Shown one piece after another: positions 11,701 through 24,303 of a stretch of 64,000 nt of DNA; positions within the stretch are counted from its first letter, which is position 1, and each line of letters starts with the position of its first letter. This DNA comes from Arcuatula senhousia. Lineage: Eukaryota > Mollusca > Bivalvia > Mytilida > Mytilidae. Below the pieces are notes generated by a model. It searched no databases, was not told the DNA's origin, and saw nothing but the letters and a program-made list of their open reading frames with translations. The stretch spans positions 36,051,275-36,115,274 of the forward strand of contig OZ020308.1 in assembly GCA_963971305.1 (NCBI GenBank). Reading direction: 5' to 3'. The position numbers and the translations under genes were made by a program.

Positions 11701-14700
11701 TGGTCCCTCAAACTGACAAAGTTAAATGATCATTTGGATATGTCTTCATTTTCCACTAGGTTTCTAAATCAATTTTTTGCAGACAGTACTTGGCAATTAT
11801 AGATGCGGGTATACAAAAAATATAACAAAACCTGGCAATGAGCGGTGACATTTTGATGTTGTCCCGGCCGCAAATCATATTTTGGCGTTTTTACGGATAA
11901 TACATTTTTTTTCAAATAAATTATTAATTTTTTTCCAAAAGTGGACCCTCTTAGCTATTGATCCAACCGAGGGTATTTTTACATTTTTTCCAGATCCAAT
12001 TAAGGTTAAACCTAGTTTTGGTTGCACCTATTATATTGATTTTGTATCTTCGCGAGCTTTTAGGGCAGAGCCGTTATCATATTAGAGGTTAATATGAAGC
12101 TGAGAATATTTTTGTGAGCTCATTAACAGTATTACTAGTAAACATGCATGGATTTTTAAAATTCATTCCTGGAGTTAATACATGTATTTTGAATAAATTT
12201 AATCCCCATATCATTAGAAATCAGTGCTGTTGGGTTTTACCTTTCATGGAGGTCACCATTTTAATATTTAAACAAAAATTACAAAATTTTAATGCATTAA
12301 TATTAATGTTCCACTTAAATGCTTAAATATTTTTTGTCTTATAAATTCATATGTTTTATGTCTAGTAGAATTATTCAAATCTTTTTTTGTCTTTTTCAGG
12401 TGACGGTCACAGACATGTCTGGCACCACCGACATCTATAGACAACAATTTGGGTTCAGAACTGTCAATCAAACCACAACACAGCTGCTGATAAACAACAA
12501 ACCTTTTTATTGTCATGGTGTAGCCAAGCATGAGGACTATGATGTAGGTTTAATGTCAAGTAAAAGGCAGTTGAAATGTTTACCCAGAAAAACTTGACCT
12601 TTTACAATACTGTAAACTAACTTAATTTTGCAAGCAATCTATTTTCACTTGTTTCACGAGGAACAGGCATTCACAAAAATAAATTTTCACGAATGTACTA
12701 ATTTTCATAATAATTTAACTGTTGTAATTAAGAATCGCAAAAAAAGATTGCCACAAAATTGTCCTCTGACCCAAAAATTTGAAATAAAATAGTCATGAAA
12801 ATAAGTTGGTTTATAGTAACAATGAGATAAACTGTTGCCTAGAACTACCCTTTTGGATGTGATATTGTTTAAAATGTATTTAAATTAACAAAGGGTATAT
12901 TTTTATATTTGGTAAATGTGCATTTCAAAAGGCCTGAACACTTAATCACTATGTCAACATAGCAATGTGTTTCTTTTACATTCTTTTTACAGTCAAATGG
13001 CTCACCATTCATTTCCACTTTCTAGATAGCCACTGTTTAAGTTTTAAAGTTTAAGTTTTATTAAACAATTGTTATAAATTCATTTGATGAAAAATATAAC
13101 AGAAGTTGAGAGCTGGAGTCATATTTTGGTAATCACTTGACGCCATGACTCTGATTTCATTATTATTCGTTATTTTTGTTGGTGCCATTGACCCACAAAA
13201 CAAAAGTTTATCTTGAACATTGATCTGTATGCTGCAGACTTTAGAAACACAAATTAAAGAATCCACGAACTGATCCCTGTTTTTCAAACATGAAAATTGG
13301 AACCTATGAAAATAAATAAATCCACAGTATTTACTTTATATACTGTATGTTTCCTGATTAAAACTTTAATGTTTTTACCTGCGTCGCCGAAGGCGAAAGC
13401 AGGTCTAGTAGTCGGGTCACTCCGTCCGTCCGTCCGTCCGTCCGTCCGTCCGTCCGTCCGTCCGTCCGTCTGTCCGTCCGTCCCGTTATGGGGTGCCTGT
13501 CTTGTGTAATCTGAATCTCAAAAACCAAATGCTGGATCTTTCTGAAATTTTACACAATGATTACAGATATATTGAAGATGTGCACCTCCCCTTTTGGGGT
13601 CATTTAATAATTTCGTTTAGAAATTAGGGGCCCAAAAGGGGCCAAAAAAGCGATTTTTTTATTTGTTTCCACAATAACTTTTGTTCTGGTTGGCCAAATG
13701 CTATGAAACTTTACAGTAATGTTACCTACTATAAAAGAAAGAGTGGGGTTGATTTTGGGTGTCCCCGCTTTTTTTGTTTAGAAATTAGGGGCCCTTAAGG
13801 GACCAAAAAAGCGACTTTTTTTATTTGTTTCCACAATAACTTTTGTTCTGGTTGACCAAATGCTATGAAACTTTACAGTAATGTTACTTACCAGAAAAGG
13901 AAAGGCATGGCTGATTTTGGGTGTCACCGCTTTTTTCGTTCAGAAATTAGGGGCCCGAAAGGGGCCAAAAAAGGTACTTTGTTATTTGTTTCCACAATAA
14001 CTTTTGTTCTGGTTGACCAAATGCTATGAAACTTTACAGTAATGTTACTTACCATAAAAGGAGGGGTGGGGCTGATTTTTGGTGTCTCCTATTTTTTTTG
14101 GTTTAGAAATAAAGGGCCCTAAAGGGGCCAAAAAAGCAACTTTTAATTTTTTTTTCGACAATAACTTTTGTTTTGGTTGACCAAAAGCTATGAAACTTTA
14201 CATTAATGTTACTTATGATTAAAGGAAGGGTGGGGCTGATTTTGGGTGATCCTTCTTTTTTGGTTTAGGAATGAGGGGTCCAAAAATGAGATTTTTTTTA
14301 TTTCCGGTGCAATTTAGAATTTTTTTTTACAAGTTAAGGGATAAAATAGAAACTTTATTTTTTTTTAATATAATTTTAATATTGGGTTGCATGTGACAAA
14401 AATGCTTTGTAAGTCCACCATAGGATGCAAGTGTCAAAAATTATTGACTGTCCATATTGGGCCTAGAACGTACATGATTCAACGTTTTGCCGTGCGACGC
14501 AGGGCCAGACATCGATTGGTCTTGTTCATAATAGATCAGAGGAAAAGGTTTGGATTTTGTGTCTGTTATTAAAGATTTCAACCTGTTGAAATGGTTAGGG
14601 GTGAACTGTTTTAGAACATCCCACTACCCCTATGCAGAAGAGATAATGGACCAGGCAGACCAACTTGGAATTGTGGTAATTGATGAATGTCCAGCTATTG

Positions 14701-17700
14701 GATTAAGATTGTAAGTACTGTAAGGTTTTCCTGGGTGGCCTTGGCCCACGAAATTTGATACTCAAAGAAAAGGAATTTTAACATTAGTCTGTATGCTGCA
14801 GACTGTAGAACCACGAATTTAAGAATCCACAAACTGATCCTTTTCATCAAACCAAGAAAATTGGTATCCATGTTAATATAAATGAATCCATAGTACATGT
14901 ATAAACGTTCTCTTGATTTCTATTGTAACGTAATTGTGTTTTCATTTTTTTGTCCCATGCAATGTGTTGCAAAGCAACATATAGGAGTTAATTAGACACT
15001 ATCTGTCGTCCTAGGGCATTACAAAAATTCCGTCACAGTTTTCTCAGCAACTACATATCACAGCCTCTTGATATTTTGCATTTAGCTTCCTCTTATAGTA
15101 CTATATGGTGTATAGTGATTTTATACCTGATTATAACTCATCTACTTCCTGTTTACCAAATTTTTTTAGACGCATGGAAGACTCCCATTATAGTTCCTTT
15201 AAGTTGTACAGTGTACCATTTTGTATTGAGTCTTGAAAGTAAGGCCATAATAAAATAATTCCTAGATTCTCATCCAAATTTCTTGAAAATATGTGGCGGG
15301 CTGGCCAATTTTATTTTTTATTTTCTATGCATTTTCATAATAAATATTCTGCCATTTTGAAGAAAATCTGCCAAAATGTAACAAAATTTCCCCAAATATC
15401 AAAATAAATTTTTTTGAGGGGCTGAAAAAATTGGGGCGTGAGGGGATGAGAATGCAGGATATTTTTTATAATCAACATGAAACCTATAATTGAATTGCAT
15501 TTATTTGATTACATTAACTACACTTGTTTCATTAGTTTGAACTATTCAACTAAGTGATCGAGAAACAGAACAGGGCTGTCAAGTTTTTATGAAATTCTTG
15601 CGCGAGATTTAACGAAAAATTGAAAGATTAAAGGAAAAAACTAAAAGATCAAAGAAATTTGTTTCAAATTGCTGACTAGATTCGCATGTCTTATGCGAGT
15701 TGCATGACACTTGACAGCTCTGCAGAAATGTTTAGATTAATAATTCAATCTCTGTTGTTAATTGAAAATGACACATATTTTGCATATAGAATTATTTTTG
15801 AAATACAATAAATCTGGGGTTTTTTATTATTTACTAGTGAAAACAACTATGTCAACCAGACCTTGACCTTACATAAACAAGCCATGCGTGAACTGATTTC
15901 CAGAGATAAAAATAGACCTGCTGTAATAGCATGGTCCATTGCTAATGAACCAGACTCAACACTTGCAGTATCTGGACCACATTTTCAGTGAGTATTTTGG
16001 GGACATTCGTTTTTCCTTCTTAGGGTAGCCTAGGCACCCTGGGTAGATTTTTTCCCCAGGTTTAAAGATAATATAGAAAGTGGGTGACCTCTGTTTTATA
16101 TATATATATATAGGCCTTTACCTATTTGATAAATAATAATATATATTCAGAACATTTTTATGCTCCATGTATGGGGGCATATAGTGTTCAGGTCCATTTG
16201 TCCATCCAAGATGTTGCGAGATGGGGCATTATTATGTCTTGTGGACATATATTTGTTCTAACCTAGGTTACATTTTACATTACCTGCGATATTGCTAACA
16301 TTCTGCACCAAGTAAACAGCTTTTCCAAGACCTGGGTTTCTTAGATTTGAATTCCAAAACAACTTTGTAAAGCAAAATAACTAAGTGGAAGACAAATAAA
16401 TAGCTAACTGGTCTAATGCATGTTTCAATTATAACAGACTTATCTGGGCACTCTTGCCAAAAGTTGAAGGACCAAAGTGAAAAAGATAAGGTTCAACTGA
16501 AGATATCAAGATATTTGCTATCCTCTTTTATATTTAGATAAACATCACCATTTATGAAAAAAAATCAAAATTTAAAAAATATTTTAGAAATTTCTATCTG
16601 CCTAATGTCACAATTCTGTCTCAATATACAATTACTGTATTATCATTTATTTTCATTAGAATAAAATTTCTTGGTTAAGAGCAAAAAACTGAATTGGAGG
16701 GGGAAATTACATTTTCGTGGATTTTTAACTTTGTAATACATTATTCAACTATATAATTTAAATTTGTGAGGATTTAATTTCGTGGATTTCTCTTAAGGAG
16801 ATATGCACCTGAAAATTAAAGTAATTAAATGTCCCTAAAAATGGTCTCTTGTGTTAGAAAAACTTACATAAAGCTGAATCAAAGAAAACAAATTCATATC
16901 TACATGAGTTGGATTTAAAGATATAAGGGTTTAAAAAATTGGCAGGAAATCAGATTTTTCTGGATTTTTTATAAGAATAACATTGAAACAGTTTTTGACC
17001 TATTAAGCATAGAAATAGTAATTAAACCTTACTGAAAATTTAGACATGATATTAGAAAAAAATAAAAAGAAAATAGGGGGTCAATGGGTAAATTAATTCC
17101 CATGCATTTTAATGGATAAGGCAGAGGATATCGAAAAAATATCAAAATAATCAAAACCACAGGATTGTATCTCCTTAACTTCGAAATTAACAAAATTGAA
17201 TCCCCCCTGAATATTACTAATTCTACAGTATATTATATTTTCATGCATATTATTAGACAGGTTTATGATTTGACAAAGTCATTGGACCCTACAAGACTGG
17301 TGACATTTGCATCTGGTAATGGAATCCCACTTAAAGACCATGTGGTAAGAAATTACATTCCAAATACAGTGTACTGTAAGTCTACTTATTTTTAGGATTT
17401 CACAAGTTCCTAATTTCTCTTTATATGTATGATTTAACATTGATCTGAAAAAAAAAGCAACTACTGGGTAATATTTTTTTTTTATTTTAATAATGTACAA
17501 AAAAATCAAAGTATTAATAATTTAAGAATGGAATGTTTGTATTTGATGTTTCATTGGCCTGTAAAACCGTTTACCGTAGCACATTTTTGTTTCGCCTGCG
17601 AAGCAGAGCCGGACATAGGTGTTACTTTACCAGAGGCGACAGCATATTTTTTTTGCATGTAGACTGAAAATCCTTATAAATTCAAAATATAGTGTAAGTA

Positions 17701-20700
17701 AAAAAGAATTAATGTTTCTGATGGTGCAGGCCGGCAGGCGAGACACACTTTAGTGTTAACTCTTGTTAACATGAAGCGTGCTACACGCCTATGAAACATC
17801 AAAATACAAACATTCAATTCTTATAATTATGTTTTAATGTTTATAATTGGGTTTCTGATTTTTTGTTTTATTTTATGGAGTACATTTGTGTATTTTTCAT
17901 TTGTGATTTATATCCAAATGCAACCATATAATTAAGCTGGGAGAATTTACCTAGATAAGATCCAATTTTACTTGTGCATATAGTAAGGTCATGACCCGGT
18001 TATGGCCACATGACACAAGCCACATTTCATTGATGTATGAAAGACGATTTAATGGACCAATTAACCAATGGGATTATCACTTTTAATTATAATCAGGAAT
18101 TGAGAGTTATTTCAGGTAACTCTTGGGTTCCCTTAGCTATCCCATGGATACCACAAAAACTCCTGTTATTAAGAGTTTTCAAAAATAATTCATTGAAAGC
18201 TTAGCTTTGTATTAGATTTTGAGGTATTGATAGATTTCAGCTTTACATTGATATATTCTGCTTTCAATGAGTTAAATAGCATTTATTTGCAATATCTGTG
18301 GGTAGAAGGGGTTTAATCAGGTATCTATGTGATAGTTGACAGCAAACCCCCAGTTACCAAGATAACTTTTAATACCTGATGTCATTGAGAGTTTCGTCCA
18401 GAAAACCCCCAGATAGCTGCCAGTAAACCCCCAGTTATCTTAATCCTATCGATACCAGGGTTTTGGTTAAAATGGCGTGCCATATTATATGCACGTTAAA
18501 TGAAATTTTAAGATAATATATTACACTGCAGTTAATTTGTTCACAAATTTGCTTATGCTAGAAATGTGGTTTTAAAAAAGGAATGGTTTAAAGGTACATG
18601 CAAAAAGGTGGTCACTTGAATTGGGGGGGCAACTGCATAATAAAACCACATATACCTCAATTATACTTTCAGATGAACATAGTAGACTTTGTTTGTGTCA
18701 ACATTTACTTTGGCTGGTACCAGGATACTGGTTACCTACAGACTATTCCATACCAGGTACCAGTGTGTTTGGGAGGTCTACATACCTTCTATAATAAACC
18801 AGTAGTGGTCACAGAATATGGGGCAGAGACGTTAGCAGGACTCCATGTGGTTAAGTATTAATTATTATTTACATATATAACATACTCTAACTAACACTTA
18901 AAACTATCCTATGTGGAAGGGAAGAAAATATCAAAGGGGTTATCAATCACTTACGGGGGTTTGCTCCTCTATCTTAAAGTAAATAAATATGAATAAAGTA
19001 TCTGTTTTGAAGAATATGGATAAATGATCAAAATAAGGAGGACAAAAATGTAGGTCCATGTGCTCGTTTTTATGCTATAAGCATTTATAATTTTGGCGGG
19101 AAATAAGTTCTCTCTAGATTTTTTCTTACTTTTGCAATTGCTGCAGATTGGCATCTTAAAACCTTTTAAAATGTATGACAGAGTAAATAAAATTTTCATA
19201 AGAAATTGTGAAGTTCATATTCGGTTGACATATTTTTGAATAAGAAAAAGAAAATAGTGGGTTCATGGGCAAAAAATTTCAAGCATAATAGAAGGACAAA
19301 CCCCGAGGATCTCGAAAATCTTACAAATATCCCAAAATATGAGGAGCAAACCTCCTTAAAGTAAAAAATGATCAAAAACCAGGCAAAGCTACTAACTAAA
19401 AAAGCTTTATTAAGTCGATGAAGCAGAGAGGTACTAATGGGGCACTCTTGTGTCAAAAGGGCAACGACAAAACCGGTAAACAATTTACATGAACAAGAAC
19501 AGCATATTTACATTAAAGTAAAAAATGATCAAAAACCAGGCAACACTACTAAGAAATTTTATTAAGTTGATGAAGCAGAGAGGTACCAATGGGGCATTGA
19601 AATCTCAAAGAAGCAAAGAGGCACCAATGGGGCATTCTTGTGTCAAAAGTCCAAAAGGGCAACGACAAAACCAGTAAACACGAACAGATGTCAGCTCATG
19701 GAAATACAAAACATAACAAACACAAAATAGACTTAACAAAAATCAACAGCAGGAACTCAAGTCGTAACAAAGAACTCAGGTAGTCCAGAAGAGAAAGTGG
19801 TTCTTGCCTGCTATAGCACAAAAAATTCTGAAAAGGCAAAACCATTAAACACGTACAAGAACAATGAAACAGACTAAATAAAACCAAACTGTCACAAAAA
19901 CAACTGAAAAGCAATCAACAACACAAACTCAAGTCATTACCGGAGTAAACTTGGCTGCTCTGACAAGAAAGCAGTTATCGCTTGGTATAGCACACCTGTC
20001 ACATTGCTTCTGTCAAATCTGTAAAGTGTAAAGGAGGACAAAACAAAACCCTATGACAAACCAACATCTTTAGTTATCCAAGGGACCAAGGGAAAAAACC
20101 TGATATTTGTCTATAAGCCGACGATGCTCATGTCAACTTTTGACGTTTTTATTTAAAGTCACATGCTTTGCCATCATGATTTTACCAATAGATGTTGATT
20201 TATTGACATATTAGTAAACCAAGTTGTCTACCTTGTAAAGAAAACCCTGTAATGATAATTAGATTTCATGTATTTACAGAGTCCATCTTTCACTTATTCT
20301 GAAGAATACCAGAGAGATTTAATGATAGAGTACCATCATGTCTTTGACAAGTTAAAAGAGGAATATCTAGCGGGTGAAATGATCTGGAATTTTGCTGATT
20401 TCCTTATTGACCAGAGTAAGTAGATGGATGTTACTGAAACTAAGGGAAACAAGAGCAGTGCTCTGTGTAAATGACCTTTGACCTATGGACGCCAAAACCA
20501 AAACATGAAGATCTGTCTTCCTGTCCTGATAAGCAACACGTGAAAGTTTTATGAAATTCTATATAAGTATTTTATGAAAGGATATTGAATACTGTTAATC
20601 TGGAAATTTTTGCCGGTTGATATTTTCACTTTTTTCGTAAAGTTAACCTTTCGCAAGGGTTAAAATGATCGTTATTTCTGATTATTTATACTCTTTACTT

Positions 20701-21889
20701 AAGGAATGATTAATTTGCATGGGGGATATTTTTGCTGATATTTTAAGATTGTGAATTCAGTAAAAATAATCCCTATGCAAAAACTTCTATGTTATAGTAC
20801 ATGTATATGAACACGAGACCACAACACATATGTTAACTACAACTGCAATCAATTTTAATGAGCATGTCTTTACATTAAAAAAACCATCCAGTTGTTAGAC
20901 AGACAAAATGACAAACAGATTGAACGACATGTAGCGCATTTTAAACTCCTTAATTTTTTACCTGATTTCACGGAGTGAAAAATCTAGGAGATATAGGTGA
21001 AAATCAGACAACAGGGGGGCAGGAGAGAAATTTTGTAAAATTTTCTCAGCAACAGCTTATCACAGCCACTTGAAATTTTGTATTCCGCATCAGGTTTGGA
21101 ATACATTTTCAGGTCTGTCACTCACAAAATCCTGCCATTTTTTACCTTTTGACAGATTTTTGTGAAAATTGAGGGGAAGGGGGTCAATTAGGGCTAGCAT
21201 CAACTTTCCTCAAGTTTAATAAAATAAGATCTGACTAAAACCATGGGCCAAAGTTAGATAGATACCAGCAGAGACCATATAAATGCACATGACCCCATCT
21301 CCAAGAACAAAGTCATTGAGAAAATGTACAATAGAAAAGTAATAGTAGCTTTTCTAATAAATCAACAGCATAGAGATAACAATACAATGTCATGTGAATT
21401 TATACATGACACATCTGATAACAGTCATTTGTAACATTGTGACTGATACTTTAATGATGTCAGTAACTCACCTCCAACTGATATTTTAATCTGTGTAATT
21501 TGCAGACACTAATCAAAACACTATTTTTATGTCCCATCTATGAAAGTAAGGGCATATAGTGTTTGGGTCCATTTGTCTGTTCCACCGGATGGGGGATTAT
21601 GTCTTTTGGACATATTCTTGTTAAACTAGCTTAGGTTTACCATTACCAAACCTAATTCAATCTTTGTTATTCTTAAAACTTGTTACATTGTATATTAAAG
21701 TTACTAATACACCTATATTTTAACTATCACAAATTTCGTTCTTTCTATTCAGAAGTCAACTGGCCCTATGGGTGTAACAAAGGATTATTTACAAGACATA
21801 GACAACCAAAGATGGCAGCATATGTAGTTAAAGACAGATATCAGAAAATGCTGAATGAGACTCAATCAAGGCACATTCCTGTGGAATAG
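5734..21889 (+). CDS. GUSB: beta-glucuronidase, lysosomal (12 coding exons)
   Basis: Glycoside hydrolase family 2 enzyme that removes terminal beta-D-glucuronic acid from glycosaminoglycans in the lysosome. Coding exons read from GT-AG junctions and an unbroken frame: 5734-5940, 8066-8242, 9026-9195, 10227-10369, 10732-10931, 12400-12543, 14535-14710, 15838-15987, 17257-17344, 18673-18849, 20280-20415, 21753-21889. They total 634 residues, close to the 651 of the human enzyme. The start at 5734 is chosen because a hydrophobic signal peptide follows ([14 protein letters not shown]); an upstream in-frame ATG at 5617 would bury it. The family acid/base glutamate lies in SIANEP (E443) and the nucleophile in VTEYGAET (E533). 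[11 protein letters not shown] and IDECP in exon 7 are also conserved. The end of exon 10 is uncertain: the donor is the weak gttaag at 18850, or 18847. Introns are full of repeats. Identity is based on remembered family sequence, not a search. Confidence 0.95.
6019..7680 (-). pseudogene. Penelope-like reverse transcriptase fragment in GUSB intron 1
   Basis: Minus-strand frames together read as the 3' two-thirds of a Penelope-like element reverse transcriptase: [19 protein letters not shown] and [10 protein letters not shown] (about 7500-7594), [12 protein letters not shown] (near 7290), [14 protein letters not shown] (about 7000-7040), the catalytic YIDD at 6924-6935, then [18 protein letters not shown] and [17 protein letters not shown]. 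The reading frame shifts between segments, so it is dead. It is 5'-truncated near 7680. The non-coding 3' part runs to about 6019. Confidence 0.8.
6171..6323. mobile_element. hAT-type MITE inserted in the Penelope-like copy
   Basis: Starts caaggctgtcaag and ends cttggcaggtctg, inverted ends of 13 bp. It interrupts gggttaaacc of the Penelope-like tail, with gggttaa/ggtttaa on its two sides. The other tail copy at about 40800 has the uninterrupted sequence. A relative lies at 15571-15722. Confidence 0.7.
8510..8650. repeat. AGATGTGGAATAAGTG-family MITE fragment
   Basis: gagatgtggaattagtg, ccacaatggaaaacatcaag and gaccagtggttgc match the family seen at 48885 and 63408. Located in GUSB intron 2. 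Confidence 0.5.
12610..12830. mobile_element. MITE with TACTGTAAAC/GTTTATAGTA ends
   Basis: Begins tactgtaaactaactt and ends gttggtttatagta, imperfect inverted ends. The interior (cacaaaattgtcctctgac, aaataaattttcacga) matches a second copy at about 26200-26395. Located in GUSB intron 6. Confidence 0.55.
13190..13335. repeat. dispersed repeat with tgtatgctgcagact core
   Basis: gatctgtatgctgcagactt and caaagaatccacgaactgatcc-like wording recur at about 14740-14900, and the end aaataaatgaatccacagta recurs at 48165-48243. Probably a MITE family. Confidence 0.45.
13380..14510. mobile_element. tandem-array element with (CCGT)n and terminal hairpin
   Basis: Opens with a hairpin (acctgcgtcgcc gaa ggcgaaagcaggt), then about 12 CCGT units at 13422-13480. 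About four units of roughly 162 bp follow (ccacaataacttttgttctgg at 13669, 13831, 13992; variant at 14156). It closes with cgtgcgacgcagggcc. This fits non-autonomous Helitron/Helentron-like pearl elements. It ends only about 25 bp before the GUSB exon 7 acceptor. Confidence 0.75.
15255..15480. repeat. dispersed repeat, cctagattctcatcc family
   Basis: attcctagattctcatccaa, atgtggcgggctggccaatt and gaggggatgagaatgcag recur at 21978-22200, 60305-60525 and 61815-62030. No inverted ends were defined. Confidence 0.55.
15571..15722. mobile_element. hAT-type MITE, cagggctgtcaag ends
   Basis: Starts cagggctgtcaag and ends cttgacagctctg. The interior (aaaaattgaaagattaaagg) matches the copy at 6171-6323. 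Located in GUSB intron 7. Confidence 0.7.
16158..16260. repeat. short tandem-element remnant, ggggcatatagtgttcagg type
   Basis: tttatgctccatgtatgggg, catatagtgttcaggtcc, gatggggcattattatgtc and gacatatatttgtt are the two ends of the element seen in full at 30427-31392, with the array lost. A further remnant is at 21526-21630. Confidence 0.5.
17523..17823. mobile_element. 300-bp MITE in GUSB intron 9
   Basis: Ends gaatgtttgtatttgatgtt and its reverse complement aacatcaaaatacaaacatt form inverted repeats of about 33 bp. The interior has tcgcctgcgaagcagagccg and ggccggcaggcga, resembling the GC-rich end of the array element at 13380-14510. Confidence 0.65.
19340..19690. repeat. imperfect tandem duplication in GUSB intron 10
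   Basis: aagtaaaaaatgatcaaaaa, ccaggcaa.actacta, gatgaagcagagaggta and caatggggcatt occur twice, at about 19360 and 19515. A third partial copy follows. Confidence 0.5.
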
Positions 21890-21977
21890 GTGTACAAAAT
21901 GTTTTTATTAAATAGTCAATTTCATGAATGATATATGTCTGATATATGATTGCTTTCAATCATATTTTGGCCATATA

Positions 21978-21983
21978 AATAAA
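21978..21983 (+). terminator. candidate polyadenylation signal of GUSB
   Basis: AATAAA 89 bp past the GUSB stop codon, at the very start of a dispersed repeat copy (attcctagatgctcacgc). Other AATAAA-like sites lie further on, so usage is uncertain. Confidence 0.4.
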
Positions 21984-22196
21984 ATAATTCCTAGATGCTC
22001 ACGCAAATTTCTTGAAATAATGTGTTGGCGGGCCAATTTTATTATTTCTTTTATATCCATTTTGATAAGAAAAAAAATGTCATTTTTAAGGAAATTGACA
22101 AAAAATGAAGATAGATGTTATTTGCCCCAAAAATAAAAATAAAAATTTTTGTAGGCGACTGAAAAAATAAAGGTAGGAGAAAGGATGAGAATTAAG

Positions 22197-22760
22197 ATAG
22201 TTTTTATATTGGCTCATTGTTCCCCGCCGCAAAGCGACTGAGGGGCCAAGTAATGGTCTTCGTCCGTCTGTGCATCCGTTACACTTTTGTGAGCGCAACT
22301 CCTCTGAGACCGCTAAACAGTTTTGATGAAACTTTGTAGGATTGTTTGTCATGATATGTGGTTGATCATATTGTACCGCCATTTTGATTTGACAAATTTT
22401 ATAAGAGTTATGGGACTTTATCGAATTTGTTCATTTTATGTCTTAGGAACACTTTGTGAGCGCAAGTCCTCTGAGACCGCTAAAAGGAATTTGATGAAAC
22501 TTTGTAGGATTGTTTGTCATGATATGTAATTGATCATATTGTACCGCCATTATGATTTGAAAAATTTAATAGGAGTTATTGGACTTGATCGACTTTGTTC
22601 ATATTAGGTTTTAGGAAGACTTTGTGAACTCAGATTTTGATGAAATTTTGTTGGACTGTTTGTCATGATATGTAGGTAATCATATCGCAAAGGCATTTAA
22701 ATTTTTTAAATTAAGTTTATTTTCAACTTTAATGCGGTGGCGGGGGACATTTGCTATGTG
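22197..22760. mobile_element. tandem-array element, about 167-bp units
   Basis: Left end gttccccgccgcaaagcgac then tgaggggcc; right end aatgcggtggcgggggacat. Units begin gtgagcgcaa(c/g)tcctctga at about 22289 and 22456, with a degenerate third near 22623. A short cgtccgtctgtgcatccgtt tract precedes the units. Confidence 0.7.
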
Positions 22761-24303
22761 TAGCAATCTTGTTTTTAAAAAATGTTGAAGAGGGTTTACT
22801 ATTTGTTGATGATATGTGGGATTTATATGTATTTACAAATCTCAGCTTATGGATGTCTTCCTATCTTTTTTTTACTGCAATATTAAACTTAATTGAAAGA
22901 TCTTTTGTAATTGTACATGTATTAATTTTGAGGCAATTAAATTTTCATAGGTGGTGATGCTGATTTAAATTAATGTGGGTTTTACTAAAAATGTATGTTA
23001 CTTAAATTTTGCACCCTTAATGTGCACTTTTAATTACAAGTTTAATAGTTTGGCATGGATTTTAAAGTACCATGGAAATATAGAAATAGACTCATTTTAA
23101 GTGCTATTCCAGAAAATTTTCTAAGAGGGGTTTTGCAGGCAGTGTCGAGGATGAAGTGCAATAAGACCCATTTTTGTCCTAAAATCTACCATGAAACTAA
23201 AACTGAGCAAACAGTTTTCTCATGTTGCTGAAACATTGAACAAATATAGGACTTCAAGAAAATGAAAAGCTGTGTCCATTACCAGTTTAGTTATCATGCC
23301 AATCAGTTATATTTTAAGGAAATTGTCCTAATTTCATTGATTTTCGATGTTTTCCTTGGACTTTTTTGTTTGGAAAATTGTGGGCACATCTGAATAACAA
23401 CTGGTGAAAACGTGTAAAAAGATGTAATACATCATTTCTGAAAGTTTAAAGTTGTTGTTTTCATGCGCCCTAGGTTTACTGAAGTTCGGAAATATGCACT
23501 GAAAACATTCAAACTTGCAGATTTTCTCAAAGTTTTCGAAAAAGAGGGCTCATTGTAATGTCACAATTACGTCATCATGATAGAAATTTGTCTCATTTGA
23601 CATATTTTCTTTGTAGCCACATAAAAGTTATAATTTTCCATGAATTTCACATTATTTTAAGCAACTTCATTTTATTGTAAATATGGGTCTTATTGCCACT
23701 CAACCTTTATTTGGAAGGTGTTTTGTCATACTTATATTATAGCTATGGAATATAATTCTATGGGTAGTGGCTGTTAATTAAAAGTGCCTTCAAACACCCC
23801 ATGTGGTTTTTTTTTCTGGAACAGCTGTAATCAAAAGCTATTTTTTCCTATTCTGTCAATGTACATTTTCAAAGTTTTAAAAAGATTACAGATAAAAGTT
23901 TTATGCTTTTTAAAAGTTCAATTCTATTTTGTGGAGTGAATTTCCCTTTGTCCTTGTATACTGATGAATATAAATTTGAATACTGTTGCCTTTTTGCAAT
24001 TGTACAGTTTGCTAAAAACTATATGCTTTACTTTTATAGATATTGTGCAATATTTTGTTTGAAATATATTTTAGTCCTTTTTTTTGTCACTTTTTGAAAA
24101 AAAATGTCGAATGTATTTTGTTTTTAGTTGTTTACTTTTAATTTTTTATATTAATCAATTTTGTTTGTTGGTGATTGATCATGAGAGTTTTTGATAGAAA
24201 TTTGGTCGATATTTTTTATTTATTTATTATTTGTTTCATTTAAATCTTGATTTTGTTTGTTGTTGAATTTTTAAAAAATAAAAATTATAATTGTTCAAGT
24301 CTT

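Larger units (their letters stand above)
21890..24303. other. intergenic interval between convergent GUSB and SRRD
   Basis: Holds a copy of the cctagattctcatcc repeat (21978-22200) and the array element at 22197-22760. About 1.5 kb follow (22770-24300) in which I see no gene or named repeat; short open frames there have no recognisable protein. Confidence 0.5.

Noticed and set aside
12289..12531. Open frame opposite GUSB exon 6
   Set aside because: Shadow of the coding exon on the other strand with no protein similarity.
13422..13480. Regularly repeated CCGT tract and following repeats as a CRISPR-like array
   Set aside because: A tetranucleotide microsatellite followed by head-to-tail 162-bp units without spacers; the context is a eukaryotic transposon.
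18100..18450. Possible foldback around aaacccccagttac repeats in GUSB intron 9
   Set aside because: Repeated words are present, but no consistent inverted ends could be paired.
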